64,000 nucleotides of DNA from Colius striatus (Eukaryota; Chordata; Aves; Coliiformes; Coliidae). Below the pieces are notes generated by a model. The model was not told the origin of the DNA and did not search any database. It worked only from the letters and a program-made list of their open reading frames with translations. Of this stretch, positions 25,953-64,000 are shown in pieces (within the stretch, counting starts at the first letter, position 1; every line of letters starts with the position of its first letter). The stretch covers positions 93,059,867 through 93,123,866 of the forward strand of contig NC_084760.1 in NCBI RefSeq assembly GCF_028858725.1, given 5' to 3'. The translations under genes and the position numbers were made by a program.

Positions 25953-26710
25953 CTGCAGTTCTGAGGATGGGACCAATGATAAATGAGATTTAAGAGATGA
26001 GTTTCCATCTTCTTAAATGAAAGATAAGCCCCCTTGGCAGCAATGGTTCCATCCGCTGCAGCTGAGCAGTGCAGAGGGAGCACAGGACAGAGGAAAGGTG
26101 AGCAGAGATGTGAGAAGACAAAACTGCACTCCACTGCCTGGCTACCTAGTCTGAGATACCAACATGCCAAACTTAACAATATGAGAGGACTGCCCACGAC
26201 TGTTTCAAGAGCACCAGAGAGGTACAAGGAGGGAAACACACCACTTCTTGCTGCCTGTCCCTGCAGCTGCAAGGGGTTGGCGTCCTGCTGGCAAAGCCTC
26301 CTGCCTCCAGGGCTGAGCAGCGGGCTCTGGCTACCCCTAGAGAGGGAAACTGCACCCTCAGCTCCAAAATTCTTCCCAGTCCCTGACTTGCTCCTCACTG
26401 GTATCCATGCCACGTTCAATGCAGAACCAGTTTCTGCCTCTCAAGCAGATACTGGCTTCCAGCCAAACACCCCATCCTCCCTTTTTAACACGACCTGCTT
26501 CCTGTTGCTTCTTTCCTAGCCCTCCATTGCACAAGACTATGTGGATAGGTCCTATCCTGAGGTATTCATATTAGTGGTGGATATCAACACCTTCCTCGGC
26601 AGAAGGGACAGGCCCAGCCCAGGCAACATTCTTCCCACTCTATGGCCTCCCTCCCTCAGTGTGATTTCATAAGCTGGGGCTGCAGCCCTGCTCCAGCTGA
26701 GCCTAAGTAA

Positions 26711-27256
26711 AATCACAGAATCGTTGTGGTTAGAAAATATTTTTAAGATCGAGTCCAACCACTAACCTCACACTGCCAAGCCCATCACTGAACCATGTCC
26801 CTCAGCACCTCAGCTGTGCATCTTTAAGTATCTCCAGGGATGGTGATTCTACTACCTCCTTGGGCAGCCTGTTCCAATGCTTAATAACCCTCTCAGTAAA
26901 AAAGGTCTTCCTAATATCCAACCTAAGCCTCCCCTGGAACAACTTGAGGCCATTTCCTCTTGGCCTGTCATTCATCACTGGGGAGAAGAGACCAACGCCA
27001 ACCTCACTACAACCTCCTTCCAGGTAGTTGTAGGGAGCGATCATGTCTCCCCCTCAGCCTCCTCTTCTCCAGACTAAACATCCCCAGCTCCCTCAGCCAT
27101 TCCTCAGACTTGTTCTTTAGACCCTTGACCAGTTTCTCTGCCTGTCTCTGGACACATTCCAGCACCTCAGCATCTGTCTTGTAGTGAGGGGCCCAAAACT
27201 GAACACAGTATTTGAGGTGCAGCCTCAGCAGTGCCAAGTACAGGTCAGCACTATGA
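26711..27256 (-). mobile_element. CR1 LINE 3'-end fragment, minus orientation
   Basis: Starts with AATCACAGAATCGTTGTGG (reverse of the CR1 tail) and runs through GGGCAGCCTGTTCCAATGC and CTTGTAGTGAGGGGCCCAAA. It sits inside the intron between the two candidate minus-strand exons. Confidence 0.92.
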
Positions 27257-27529
27257 TTTTTTTTTCTCCCTTTTGAAGCTACATGACAGAAATAATTGCT
27301 TAAATAGTTCCTCTTCAAAGGTGCACAACTGATTTATTTCTCATTTTTCCCCCTTCCCCTCAGATTCTGATTTCTGGTCTCCGAAGAGAAGGAATTCTTC
27401 CTATTTTAGGAACAATTTTGAAGTTACAGATGTCAAATATAAAAGAACAGGAAAACCCTACTCCATTTTCTAAAGCTAGAGCCTTGTAATAAAAAAATCC
27501 AATGCCTGCAATCAAATCACGGTACTTAC

Positions 27530-27598
27530 CCATTCTTTGACTCACTTCCTTTTCCATTTTCCTCTGTGGAAGGAGCTGCTGGTTTTATTTGTCTACGT
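27530..27598 (-). CDS. Candidate exon of an unrecognised minus-strand gene
   Basis: A strong acceptor (TTTTTTTTCACTCCATCTATAG) and a strong donor (GG|GTAAGT) flank 69 nt. Only one of three frames is open; it reads RRQIKPAAPSTEENGKGSES then KNG, starting with one leftover base and ending with two. The product is hydrophilic and resembles a linker or cytosolic tail. It joins in phase to the open frame at 25691-25952. I do not recognise the family. It could also be a chance pair of splice-like signals. Confidence 0.4.
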
Positions 27599-27944
27599 CT
27601 ATAGATGGAGTGAAAAAAAATACTGATAATTTGCCTCAAGAACAAAAAAACAGAACTGAAAATAAGTTTTGTCATTTAACATCACCTGAAAGATACAACT
27701 TGGTGTTTTTCATTTCTGGAGAGCAGGCTGGAACAATCGATCTGAAAAGCCAAATATAGACCACTGCTAAATGCAAGGAAGGATTTTCATAGCAAAGGAA
27801 GGCAAGCTGTGTACAAAAATACATCTCTCTGACATTCCCTCTGCTCTCAGTCTTCATCCTGTACTGCAAACTTTTTTTCCAAATATAAAACACCTGAGAA
27901 GCAGAGCAGAGAGATCCCTTCCAAAAGCAGTCACCGACTCTCAC

Positions 27945-28024
27945 CTTTTTGTGTCACCACATAAAAACTGGAGGTTCACAACCTCACAGCAGTAAGGATA
28001 GGAGACAGCAACAAATTCTGGCTC
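27945..28024 (-). CDS. Weaker candidate exon upstream of the 27.5-kb candidate exon
   Basis: 80 nt end at a good donor (AAAAAG|GTGAGAG) and leave two bases, which fits the one-base start of the 27530-27598 exon. The open frame reads EPEFVAVSYPYCCEVVNLQF then LCGDTK. The acceptor used here (AAATAG) has almost no pyrimidine tract. A shorter version starting after CTGTGAG with a good tract is also in frame. Low confidence. Confidence 0.2.
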
Positions 28025-28099
28025 CTATTTTATTTCAAAGTACCTGAAGGCACACTAGAACTCTATTTTTAAACACCACTTTTTATAAGAGTGTCTTCA

Positions 28100-28140
28100 T
28101 TAACTATTCATTAACTGTTAACCATTAACCAGCCCTTAAC
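28100..28140. promoter_or_regulatory. Cluster of five TTAAC motifs with an HNF1-like site
   Basis: TTAAC occurs at 28100, 28111, 28118, 28125 and 28136, spaced 11, 7, 7 and 11 bp. At 28117-28129 the sequence GTTAACCATTAAC matches the HNF1 consensus GTTAATNATTAAC at all but one fixed position. Function is inferred only; the motif is short and AT-rich. Confidence 0.3.
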
Positions 28141-30074
28141 CAACTGAGTCTAGAACAGATAACCAAAGTTTCCCTCTTCTCCTTGGTTATTTACAGTCCC
28201 ACCCATTCCCACTTGAATATCGAGCACAGATCTAGTACAGAGTGTTCAAAGACATCACATCTTGCAACCGCTGTCCTGTGACTTCTCAGAAGAGGCTGTT
28301 TTCCTTCAAGATCTCACCACAGTCATCAGTTCAGTCTTGAAGATAAAAGTGGTTTAAGGCTCTAAGATGACACCACCAAATGTGTGTTATATGTATTGTG
28401 CATTTATCACATCTTAGAGAAACAGTAACGAGGGCAGCAGGCTCTGTCCTGCTGAGGACCACAAACTTGGTATCTGTAGACAATTCCAAGGCAGAACTTT
28501 AGTGAACTCCATCCAGAACTGAAGCTGGAAATACATTTAAGTTAGTGCAATTCTTACTTAACACCCAGAATATTCCTTTCCACTATCCATAAAAGTTGGT
28601 CTTGAGGTGGGACTTAGAATCCATTCAAAAGTGACAAGATCAGACACCTGCTACAGCAGAACTCACCCAGGAAGGCAGGAAGTAAGCTGCCATGGAAGGG
28701 AACAAACAAGCCTTCTCCAGGAAAGCAATTGTTTGCTTTCAACCAGGAGTCAAGAGTCACCCTGCAACGGTGACTACAGGCTCCTGGTTGGAAGAGAGTA
28801 GCAACAGAGGCACACTGAGTAGGGAGAAGCAGCCTCACATCCTATGCCAGTTAATACGTTCATTGTTTCATCAAAAGAACTAAAAACTACTTATGGTACA
28901 GGCAGCAGAAAGACAGCTGATTGTGGTAGACATTCTCTCCCAGCAACAAATGCTCACAGACTCTGCAGACAAAAGACAAGTGAAGATAACCCAGGGGCTC
29001 TGTGTTTAAGCACAGAAAAGTAGGGAAGTTGCACTTGCTGCAGCTGAGATGCAAGGCTGAAGCAAGGGGATGTCAGATACAAAGCAAGGGCCAGGAGTTA
29101 ACCCAAGAACCCAAACCTTAGAGGGAAAATTGCTCCATTCTAATGACATTAATCTTCAGCATCTCCACTTTTGATCATTTTTTTCTGTTTTGATCTGTTA
29201 GACAGCTGTCCTCAGAAAGAAGGAGCAACTTCTGTACCTCTGAAATATCTGAAACAGGCATTTGCAGCTGTCACAGACAGGTGATGAGCAGAATCAGTCG
29301 GGCAGTCTTGTCTAGATGAGGCACAGAAGGAATTTGCAGGATCACTTTAAGAAGTTAAGACACAGGTCCTCTTTGAAAGTTATGACCCTGGCCACCATTT
29401 GGAATTAAAATTTCCTTGTATTGTTGGAGCTTAGAGACAATAAAGTGTGTTTTGTACTCAATGAACTGGGTTTGTGTTAGTGACAGAAAAAGATCCCATT
29501 CTTCTTGGGCCTTTCACCTCATGCTCACCAAGAGCCAGGAGAACAACTCCATGGTCTGCTGTTTCTAGGGCAAGTCCACTTCTGAAAAGCATAAAAGGCT
29601 TACAAACACTAATAAGTGAACTCTTTGTAAATCACAGAGTGACAAAACTCCCAGTTGCGTTGCAGGTAAGCTGAGCTGGGAACAAAACTTCCCTAAAGGG
29701 ACAGAAAGAACACGGTCTGGTGCTACACTGAAACATTTAAAAACTGAACCAGCACAGGGATCTGCTTTTGGCTTCGGCCATGGGAAAAGCCCAAAGGATC
29801 TCGAGGCCTGAACGTGTGCACCCAATGCAAATGAGAAGTAGCAATCCTTGGGTGTGGAGGAGGTCTTGCAACAGGGCTGGAGGTGAACCAGTTCAGGGGA
29901 TACCTACAGAATAAGCTCTCACTGGCACAGGTGTGTCTAAAACAAGTCAAGGCTTTTTTTAAGCCTCAGCATACCGTAGAGCATTTCCTTTGCTACAGGA
30001 GAAAACCATCTATGGTCAAGTCTCAGCACAAATGTAGTGAATTGTACAAAACAGAATAAGCTCCATTCCTCCAC

Positions 30075-30255
30075 TTTTCAGAGGTCGTCCCCTGGGTTGT
30101 GTCCCAGAGAATCGCCTCCCGCTGCAGGGCTCCCCCACTCCCCGGGAGCGGGGCTGGTGGCGGCTGCCGCAGCCCACCTCAGAGCCCGGCAGGGAGCACG
30201 GCGCAGGAGGAGCGGAGCTGCTCCAACTGAGCAACGCAAGGCAAGCAGCAGGCGC
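30075..30255. promoter_or_regulatory. CpG-rich patch, possible small CpG island
   Basis: GC content is far above the flanks, with a dozen or more CpG dinucleotides in about 180 bp (GGGAGCGGGGCTGGTGGCGG and neighbours). It could be a promoter of the candidate minus-strand unit or an isolated GC-rich block. No TATA box or start site can be placed. Confidence 0.3.
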
Positions 30256-30337
30256 TGGGTCTCAACAAATATGGCTTCTGGGAGCTACAAGCACTAACTC
30301 CAGCTGGGCCATTTGCTTAGGCTTCCTGCCAAAAGAC

Positions 30338-30544
30338 TTATAAAAAGAACAGTAAAGAATGTGCAATGGCTTTAAAGACGAATCTCAAATACAGTGCAGC
30401 CAATATCCACATTTGTTGAGGCTTCCATCCCTCAGCTTTTCTCTGAGGCTCAGCAAGGAATGCAAAGAGTTTCTCCTGCCGATCTAATTTTATCCTCTCA
30501 GAGATATTCACCGGCATGAAGGAATGAATTAGAGCTAGTGCCAT
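30338..30544 (-). CDS. Small open reading frame of unknown status
   Basis: 68 codons starting at an ATG in a favourable context (AGGAAATGG). The first half is charged (around SERIKLDRQEKLF) and the C-terminal part is hydrophobic (about residues 45-68, MWILAALYLRFVFKAIAHSL). It ends just upstream of a CpG-rich patch. I see no homologue by eye and no splice evidence. It may be a chance frame. Confidence 0.15.
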   Translation of the reverse strand: MALALIHSFMPVNISERIKLDRQEKLFAFLAEPQRKAEGWKPQQMWILAALYLRFVFKAIAHSLLFFL

Positions 30545-31849
30545 TTCCTAATTACTTCCAGCTCTCACAGAGAGACCCAAAAGATACTAGGGAAGCAAGC
30601 ACAACACAGCAAAGCTGATTCACCAGCCTTCAATTTGTGTCTTGCTGTACATAGAGACCTGGTGATAATTTACTAAGAGGTGATTCCAGCCTTTACTCAA
30701 ACTAGTGCATGTCCTGACATCTTAACAGCCACTTCTTTAACTGCAGCGGAGTACAATGGCAAACAAAAACGGCTGCTACGTGGTAAATGAATTACGCAGG
30801 TGGTTTCCCCATCAAACACGTGAACTGGTTCCTCAGATGCCAGCAGTGACTATTTAACAAGATGCAATTTCCCCTTACCTAGCAGGTTTTCCACATGCTG
30901 CACGTTAGCACGACTGGAGGTGGGTTTATTCAAGTTCACAGGAGAGCTGGCCCTGGCTGTACTGAACCAGTGCCAGCCATAGGAGCTTCATTAGCAAGGC
31001 TCAGCAGCCTTCCAAGCATAAGGAAACCCAATCACCAGAACAGTTTTTGTCCTTGATATGACATAGAGAACCTCACAGCAAATATCAAAAGTCACTTGTT
31101 CAAAAAAGTAAGCTATACCACAGCAGGTAAAAACCCTGCAGTGCCAGCACTGTAAACGGGTCAAGCATGGTCTCTGAATCATTTGATTCCTCAATTAATA
31201 TACACATAAGTGTCCACTGCTTCTGCAGCCACCTCTATGAAGTGGGGTACTGCAGCTAGCAACGAGTTAGAACAATCACAGGCTTCTGATCTAATTATTA
31301 CAACAGGCTTTGTCTCCTCCTGTCCTCATATCTGAACAAGAGACTCAGAGACAAGTTTAAAATGAGGAATCTGTTGGTTTTCCTTTTTCTTGAATACAAT
31401 CTTCAGTGGCAGGGGACACCCCACCTTTGGTCTGACCACATCGCTAAAATACCCCAGGATATTCAGCGTGCATTCCATCTCTAGTCATACCACCACTGCT
31501 AAAATCAAAACCCTTCCCACCACGTAGGCAAGCCTCTGACTAAACTGCAACACTGAAGTGACAGCATAAAGATGTCTAACACAAATCCCTGCCCTTCCAC
31601 TAGGCAGAGCTCCTCACTGGACTTTTAAGAACCAGGAGTTACATGTGCCTTCAGTCAACAGGATGGGCTTGTCATTGGGGCTAGCAGAGCTCTGCAGGGT
31701 CCTGCTTGGAGCAGGGCAGGCCTCCTTTTCAGCATTTGTCCAGAGTACTGGTCTCAAGGGGCTGAAGGCAGTCCTGCAAGACACTGACACACATATTTAT
31801 GGCACAAATTCTACTCCAGTCTTAAGATGTTGCTGCTTCACAGAAAAAA

Positions 31850-32205
31850 AATCACAGAATCTCAAGGGTTGGAAGGCACCTCGAAAGATCATCCAGTCCA
31901 ACCCCCCCTGCCAGAGCAGGGCCACCTACAGTAGGTCACACAGGAACTCATCCAGGTGGGTTTTGAATGTGCCCAGAGGAGGAGACTCAAGCAACCCATC
32001 TGTGCAGCCTGTTCCAGTGCTCCATCACCCTCACAGTGAAGAAATTCTTCCTTGTGTTTCATTGGAACCTCTTATGTTCCAGCTTGTGCCCACTGCCCCT
32101 TGTCCTGTCACTGGCCATCACTGAGAAGAGTCTGCCTCCATCCTCCTGACACCTGCCCTTTACATATCTGTAAACATTAATGAGATCACCCTCAAGTTTA
32201 GGAAC
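31850..32205 (-). mobile_element. CR1 LINE 3'-end fragment, minus orientation
   Basis: Starts AATCACAGAATCTCAAGGGT, then TTGGAAGGCACCTCGAAAGA, and proceeds through GTGAAGAAATTCTTCCTTGT to CCTGACACCTGCCCTTTACA. It lies just past the TMEM63A polyadenylation signal. The distal end fades into unrecognised sequence. Confidence 0.9.
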
Positions 32206-32477
32206 CAACAGTTTAATGATGAGCAGGCAAACAGAGGGGCTTGGGAGGGACCAAACCTCCTCCTCAAAGGTTGCCAAGATCCATCCCTTAGAGAAAGTTA
32301 AAAGTGTTCAAATGTCTCATGGGCGATCGTGTCATTCTAAGCCTCGTGACAGTGCTCCTATGAACAGTTCATGACATTAATCCTGCTGTGAGGCATCTAG
32401 CAAAAGAACTGTTTCAATGCACAAATGGAAAAAAAAAAAGCAATCAAGACAGCCCAAAATCTCTCCTAAATCAGTGT

Positions 32478-61334
<28,857 letters not shown>

Positions 61335-61705
61335 CTAGAAAACAAAACCAAACATCTGTAAATATTTGTTTTTCTCCTTCATAATAATTATTCTTAGCTA
61401 CATAGGAACTGTCAGAAAATGCTGTCCTAGCTCCTAAACCAACTGTCATATGTTAATCAACCCAGTGGTTGCCATGCTACAAACTGACTTGTCTGGGACC
61501 AAAGGGCCAGAACATCTGCCTTCCTGTTCTAATTGATGAAAGAAGAGAACTGCATGTGAAAATACTTCTGAATTGCGACTGTATGAAGGTTTGTCACAGG
61601 AAAAGTAGTAAGCAGTACTTCAGAGGAAGTCAAAACTTTCATAAATACACCTTTACTATTACTCATTACTTAGTGACCAGAACTATGATGGAAGACTTGT
61701 TTTTA

Positions 61706-62192
61706 GAATCATAGAATTCTTTCTGCTGCAAAAGACTAAATTGAGTCCAGCTACTAACCTCACACTGCCAAGCCCACCACTAAACCATGTCTCAGCACCT
61801 CAGCTACATAGATTTTAAATATATCCAGGGATGGTGACTCCACTGCCTGCCTGGGCAGCCTCTGCCAGTGCTTAATAACTCTCTCAGTGAAAAAGTTCTT
61901 CCTAATCTCTAACCTAAACCTCCCCTGTTGCAACTTGAGGACATTTCCTCTTGTCCTGTCATTCGTTACTTGGGAGAAGAAACCGACTCCCACCTCCCTA
62001 CAACCTCCTTTCAGTTAGTTGTAGCAAGTGATGGTGTCTCCCCTTCAGCCTCCTCTTCTCCAGGCCAAACAACCCCAGTTCTCACAGTTGCTCCTGATCA
62101 GACTTGTTCTCCAGACCCTTTACCAGCTTTACTGCCCATCTCTAGACACTGTCCAGCATCTCAGGGTCTTTCTTGTAGTGAGGGGCTCAAAG
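61706..62192 (-). mobile_element. CR1 LINE 3'-end fragment
   Basis: Starts AATCATAGAATTCTTTCTGC and passes through CTAACCTCACACTGCCAAGC, GGGCAGCCTCTGCCAGTGCT and CTTGTAGTGAGGGGCTCAAA. It is the same subfamily as the 26711-27256 copy. Confidence 0.92.
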
Positions 62193-62435
62193 CTTTAATT
62201 TTATAGAACTTATGTTCTAAAAACTTATTTTATTTTTAAACAGTGATCTAAACAGACTGTAAGGAGCTCAACAACTTTCTCAAGTATGAGAATTATTTTT
62301 ATCTGCAGTTAAAGCAATTTATTATTACATAAAACCTAGATACTTATATTTGACCTCTGCATTGTATTTCTTCTCTCCCTCCTGTATTTTCACCTGTTCA
62401 AAGAGGCTAAGAAAAACCCACACTGCTATGTATTT

Positions 62436-62677
62436 CATACAGTTCCATTTAAACATATGGAAAAATTTCTTTCCTGTGAGGGTGAGGTAGCCCTGGCTTT
62501 CCTGTGAGGGTGAGGCTGCCCAGGGAGGGTTTGGAGTTTCCTTCTCTGCAGGTTTTCAAAACCCACCTGGATGTGTTCGTGTGTGACCTAATGTAGGTAG
62601 ACCTGCTTTAACAGGGGATTGGACTAGATGATTTCTAGAGGTCTCTTCTAACCCCTACCATTCTGTGGTTCTGTGAC
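62436..62677 (+). mobile_element. CR1 LINE 3'-end fragment with internal duplication
   Basis: Runs from CAGTTCCATTTAAACATATG through GGACTAGATGATTTCTAGAG to a CCATTCTGTGGTTCTGTG tail. It contains two near-identical copies of TTTCCTGTGAGGGTGAGG, about 28 bp apart (62470 and 62498). Confidence 0.9.
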
Positions 62678-64000
62678 TTTTTTTTTCTGTATTTTTTTGT
62701 AACAAGTTGCTCTGTTTGAAGCAATGAAGCAGAAGTAACAAGACCTGTTTTCTATGCATACATAACATATGCCCTCTACTCCTTGCCCCACCTACATCCC
62801 ATACCTGTTTGGCTAGAAAGTGGCTCTAGTGATGTAACTTATTTGGCTTCTATGCAAATAACAGCTGGCCAGACAGGATACATGTCAAAATTATCTCTGT
62901 CAAGATTACACGGCTCATTTCCACATTTCACAACGAACAAAACCTTCTTGCAAGAGCCTTCCTCCCAAAAGAGAATATTAATTTAGATCTTCCTCCTTCA
63001 TCTGGCCATTAAGCTTCGTGTAAGAAGGAAAGCTCTCTAGACTCTTTGGCAATTTTGGTTGAAATTGGCTAACATATTCTACAGTTATGAGGAGGAAGCA
63101 CCAAACGAAAATGAGAAGACAATGCAATATATAAATCTCACTTGCTTAGCAAACCAGCCTAGAAATAATATTCAGAAACCCATCAACTGATAGTTACTGA
63201 AGGGATTTGCAGTAAAAATGTTAGCAATGTAGGAATATAGGAGCTGCTAAATAAATTGCAATACTCGGTACTTTAAGAGAGGCCTTTGACGTTGCATCTG
63301 ACTCTGTCCTAATGCTGTTTGAGAGGAGAGTTCAACGGCAAGGAACTCAAAAACAGAGACTCTGTATCTCAAAATTGAACCATAGCTTTAATGAAATAAA
63401 ATATATTTCCCTAAATGCTCCAACTCAATCTTTATTAAATGCTGTGCAATTAGTTACACAGAGCAGTAAATACTCTACATCCTTGGAAAATAGATTCACG
63501 AAAGCATGCTGCGTGTACCAAACTAACAGCAAAGAATGCACTTACATAACTTTTATGAACATCCTCTCTGTTCCTGCAGAACTACCAGCTCATATCTTAC
63601 ACAGGGAGTTTTAAGTCTCCTCACAATGGCTTTCTAGAAATCAGGAACTAAGTGATCCCTTTAGTCTCATTCTACTACCAGAAACCTCACTTATCAGGCC
63701 AGTTTCAGATCTACAGCTCTTTTTCTGCTGGCTTAAGAACACTTGGACCAAACACAGAAATAACCCTAAGTTTTATTGGAGTTTCAAGCCTCCACACAAG
63801 CTCAAGTTTTGGAGCCTCCAGACCAGCAACAAACCCTGTTCCTCCTTTGGTCAGGATTGACTTGATCAGTACATTATTTCCTTGACAGCTTCATGAAATG
63901 CAATTTAAAAAAATTATGAAATTACAAGATTTTCCCTACTGTATTTTGAAGAAGTTAGCAATGGTGTTCCCTTCCTGAAAAAGGTACCCAGCACTTAAAT
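62678..64000. other. Right-edge DNA, presumed TMEM63A upstream intron
   Basis: No exon, RNA gene or CR1 recognised. The missing N-terminal exon of TMEM63A was looked for on the minus strand and not found. Confidence 0.5.

Larger units (their letters stand above)
28141..31849. other. Intergenic DNA between the two gene 3' ends
   Basis: Contains a CpG-rich patch at about 30075-30255, the small open frame at 30338-30544, and a possible minus-strand exon end at 30879 (GCTAG|GTAAGG). There is no clear gene and no CR1. Confidence 0.4.

Noticed and set aside
25953..26419. 5' part of the 242-codon minus-strand open frame as coding
   Set aside because: Its composition (Ser/Leu/Cys/Pro-rich, no recognisable domain) looks like translated GC-rich noncoding DNA. 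Only the segment after the CTGCAG acceptor has splice and frame support.
28590..28838. Minus-strand 74-codon frame ending near a GTGAGT donor (about 28668) as another exon of the candidate gene
   Set aside because: Donor-like site present, but the acceptor is unclear, the frame is Cys/Leu-rich without conserved words, and the phase does not join cleanly to the 27.5-kb exon.
29474..29674. Plus-strand 66-codon frame ending at TTGCAG|GTAAGC as an exon
   Set aside because: A single good donor-like site with no matching acceptor or downstream partner on the + strand.
61335..64000. N-terminal exon of TMEM63A inside the window
   Set aside because: No minus-strand open segment resembling the conserved N-terminus with a donor in the needed phase was found.

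Overview
This is a vertebrate, almost certainly avian, nuclear window. It holds split genes with GT-AG introns, and about 15 fragments of CR1 LINE repeats carrying the bird/reptile 3' end (ATTCTATGATTCT-like tails). Two protein-coding genes face each other tail to tail. The species cannot be named from the sequence alone.

Layout. 1-9.2 kb has no exon I can recognise; it holds the region upstream of EPHX1 and two perfect hairpins. 9.23-21.9 kb is EPHX1 (microsomal epoxide hydrolase, + strand): eight coding exons, 464 codons, an intact catalytic triad and a polyadenylation signal at 21,893. 21.9-32.5 kb is a roughly 10.6-kb gap between the two 3' ends. It holds three CR1 copies, a CpG-rich patch near 30.1 kb, an HNF1-like motif cluster near 28.1 kb and phase-compatible minus-strand open exons (25,691-25,952 and 27,530-27,598, perhaps more) that may belong to an unrecognised gene. 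32.5-61.3 kb is TMEM63A (mechanosensitive OSCA/TMEM63 channel, - strand). I traced 21 coding exons in one unbroken reading frame for the last 743 residues; the N-terminal ~65 residues and the promoter are not found here and should lie beyond the right edge. Its introns carry most of the CR1 insertions, including a reverse-transcriptase piece at 58.6-59.1 kb. 61.3-64 kb is upstream intron with two more CR1 pieces.

Function. EPHX1 is an ER-anchored hydrolase that turns epoxides of xenobiotics and lipids into diols. TMEM63A is a stretch-gated cation channel of plasma membrane and lysosome. They are neighbours by ancestral synteny and I see no sign of a joint pathway. Nothing resembles a mobile gene cassette, an immune system of bacterial type or a viral insertion. 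The most promising undescribed item is the candidate minus-strand transcription unit between the two genes, and it rests on splice-site and frame logic only.
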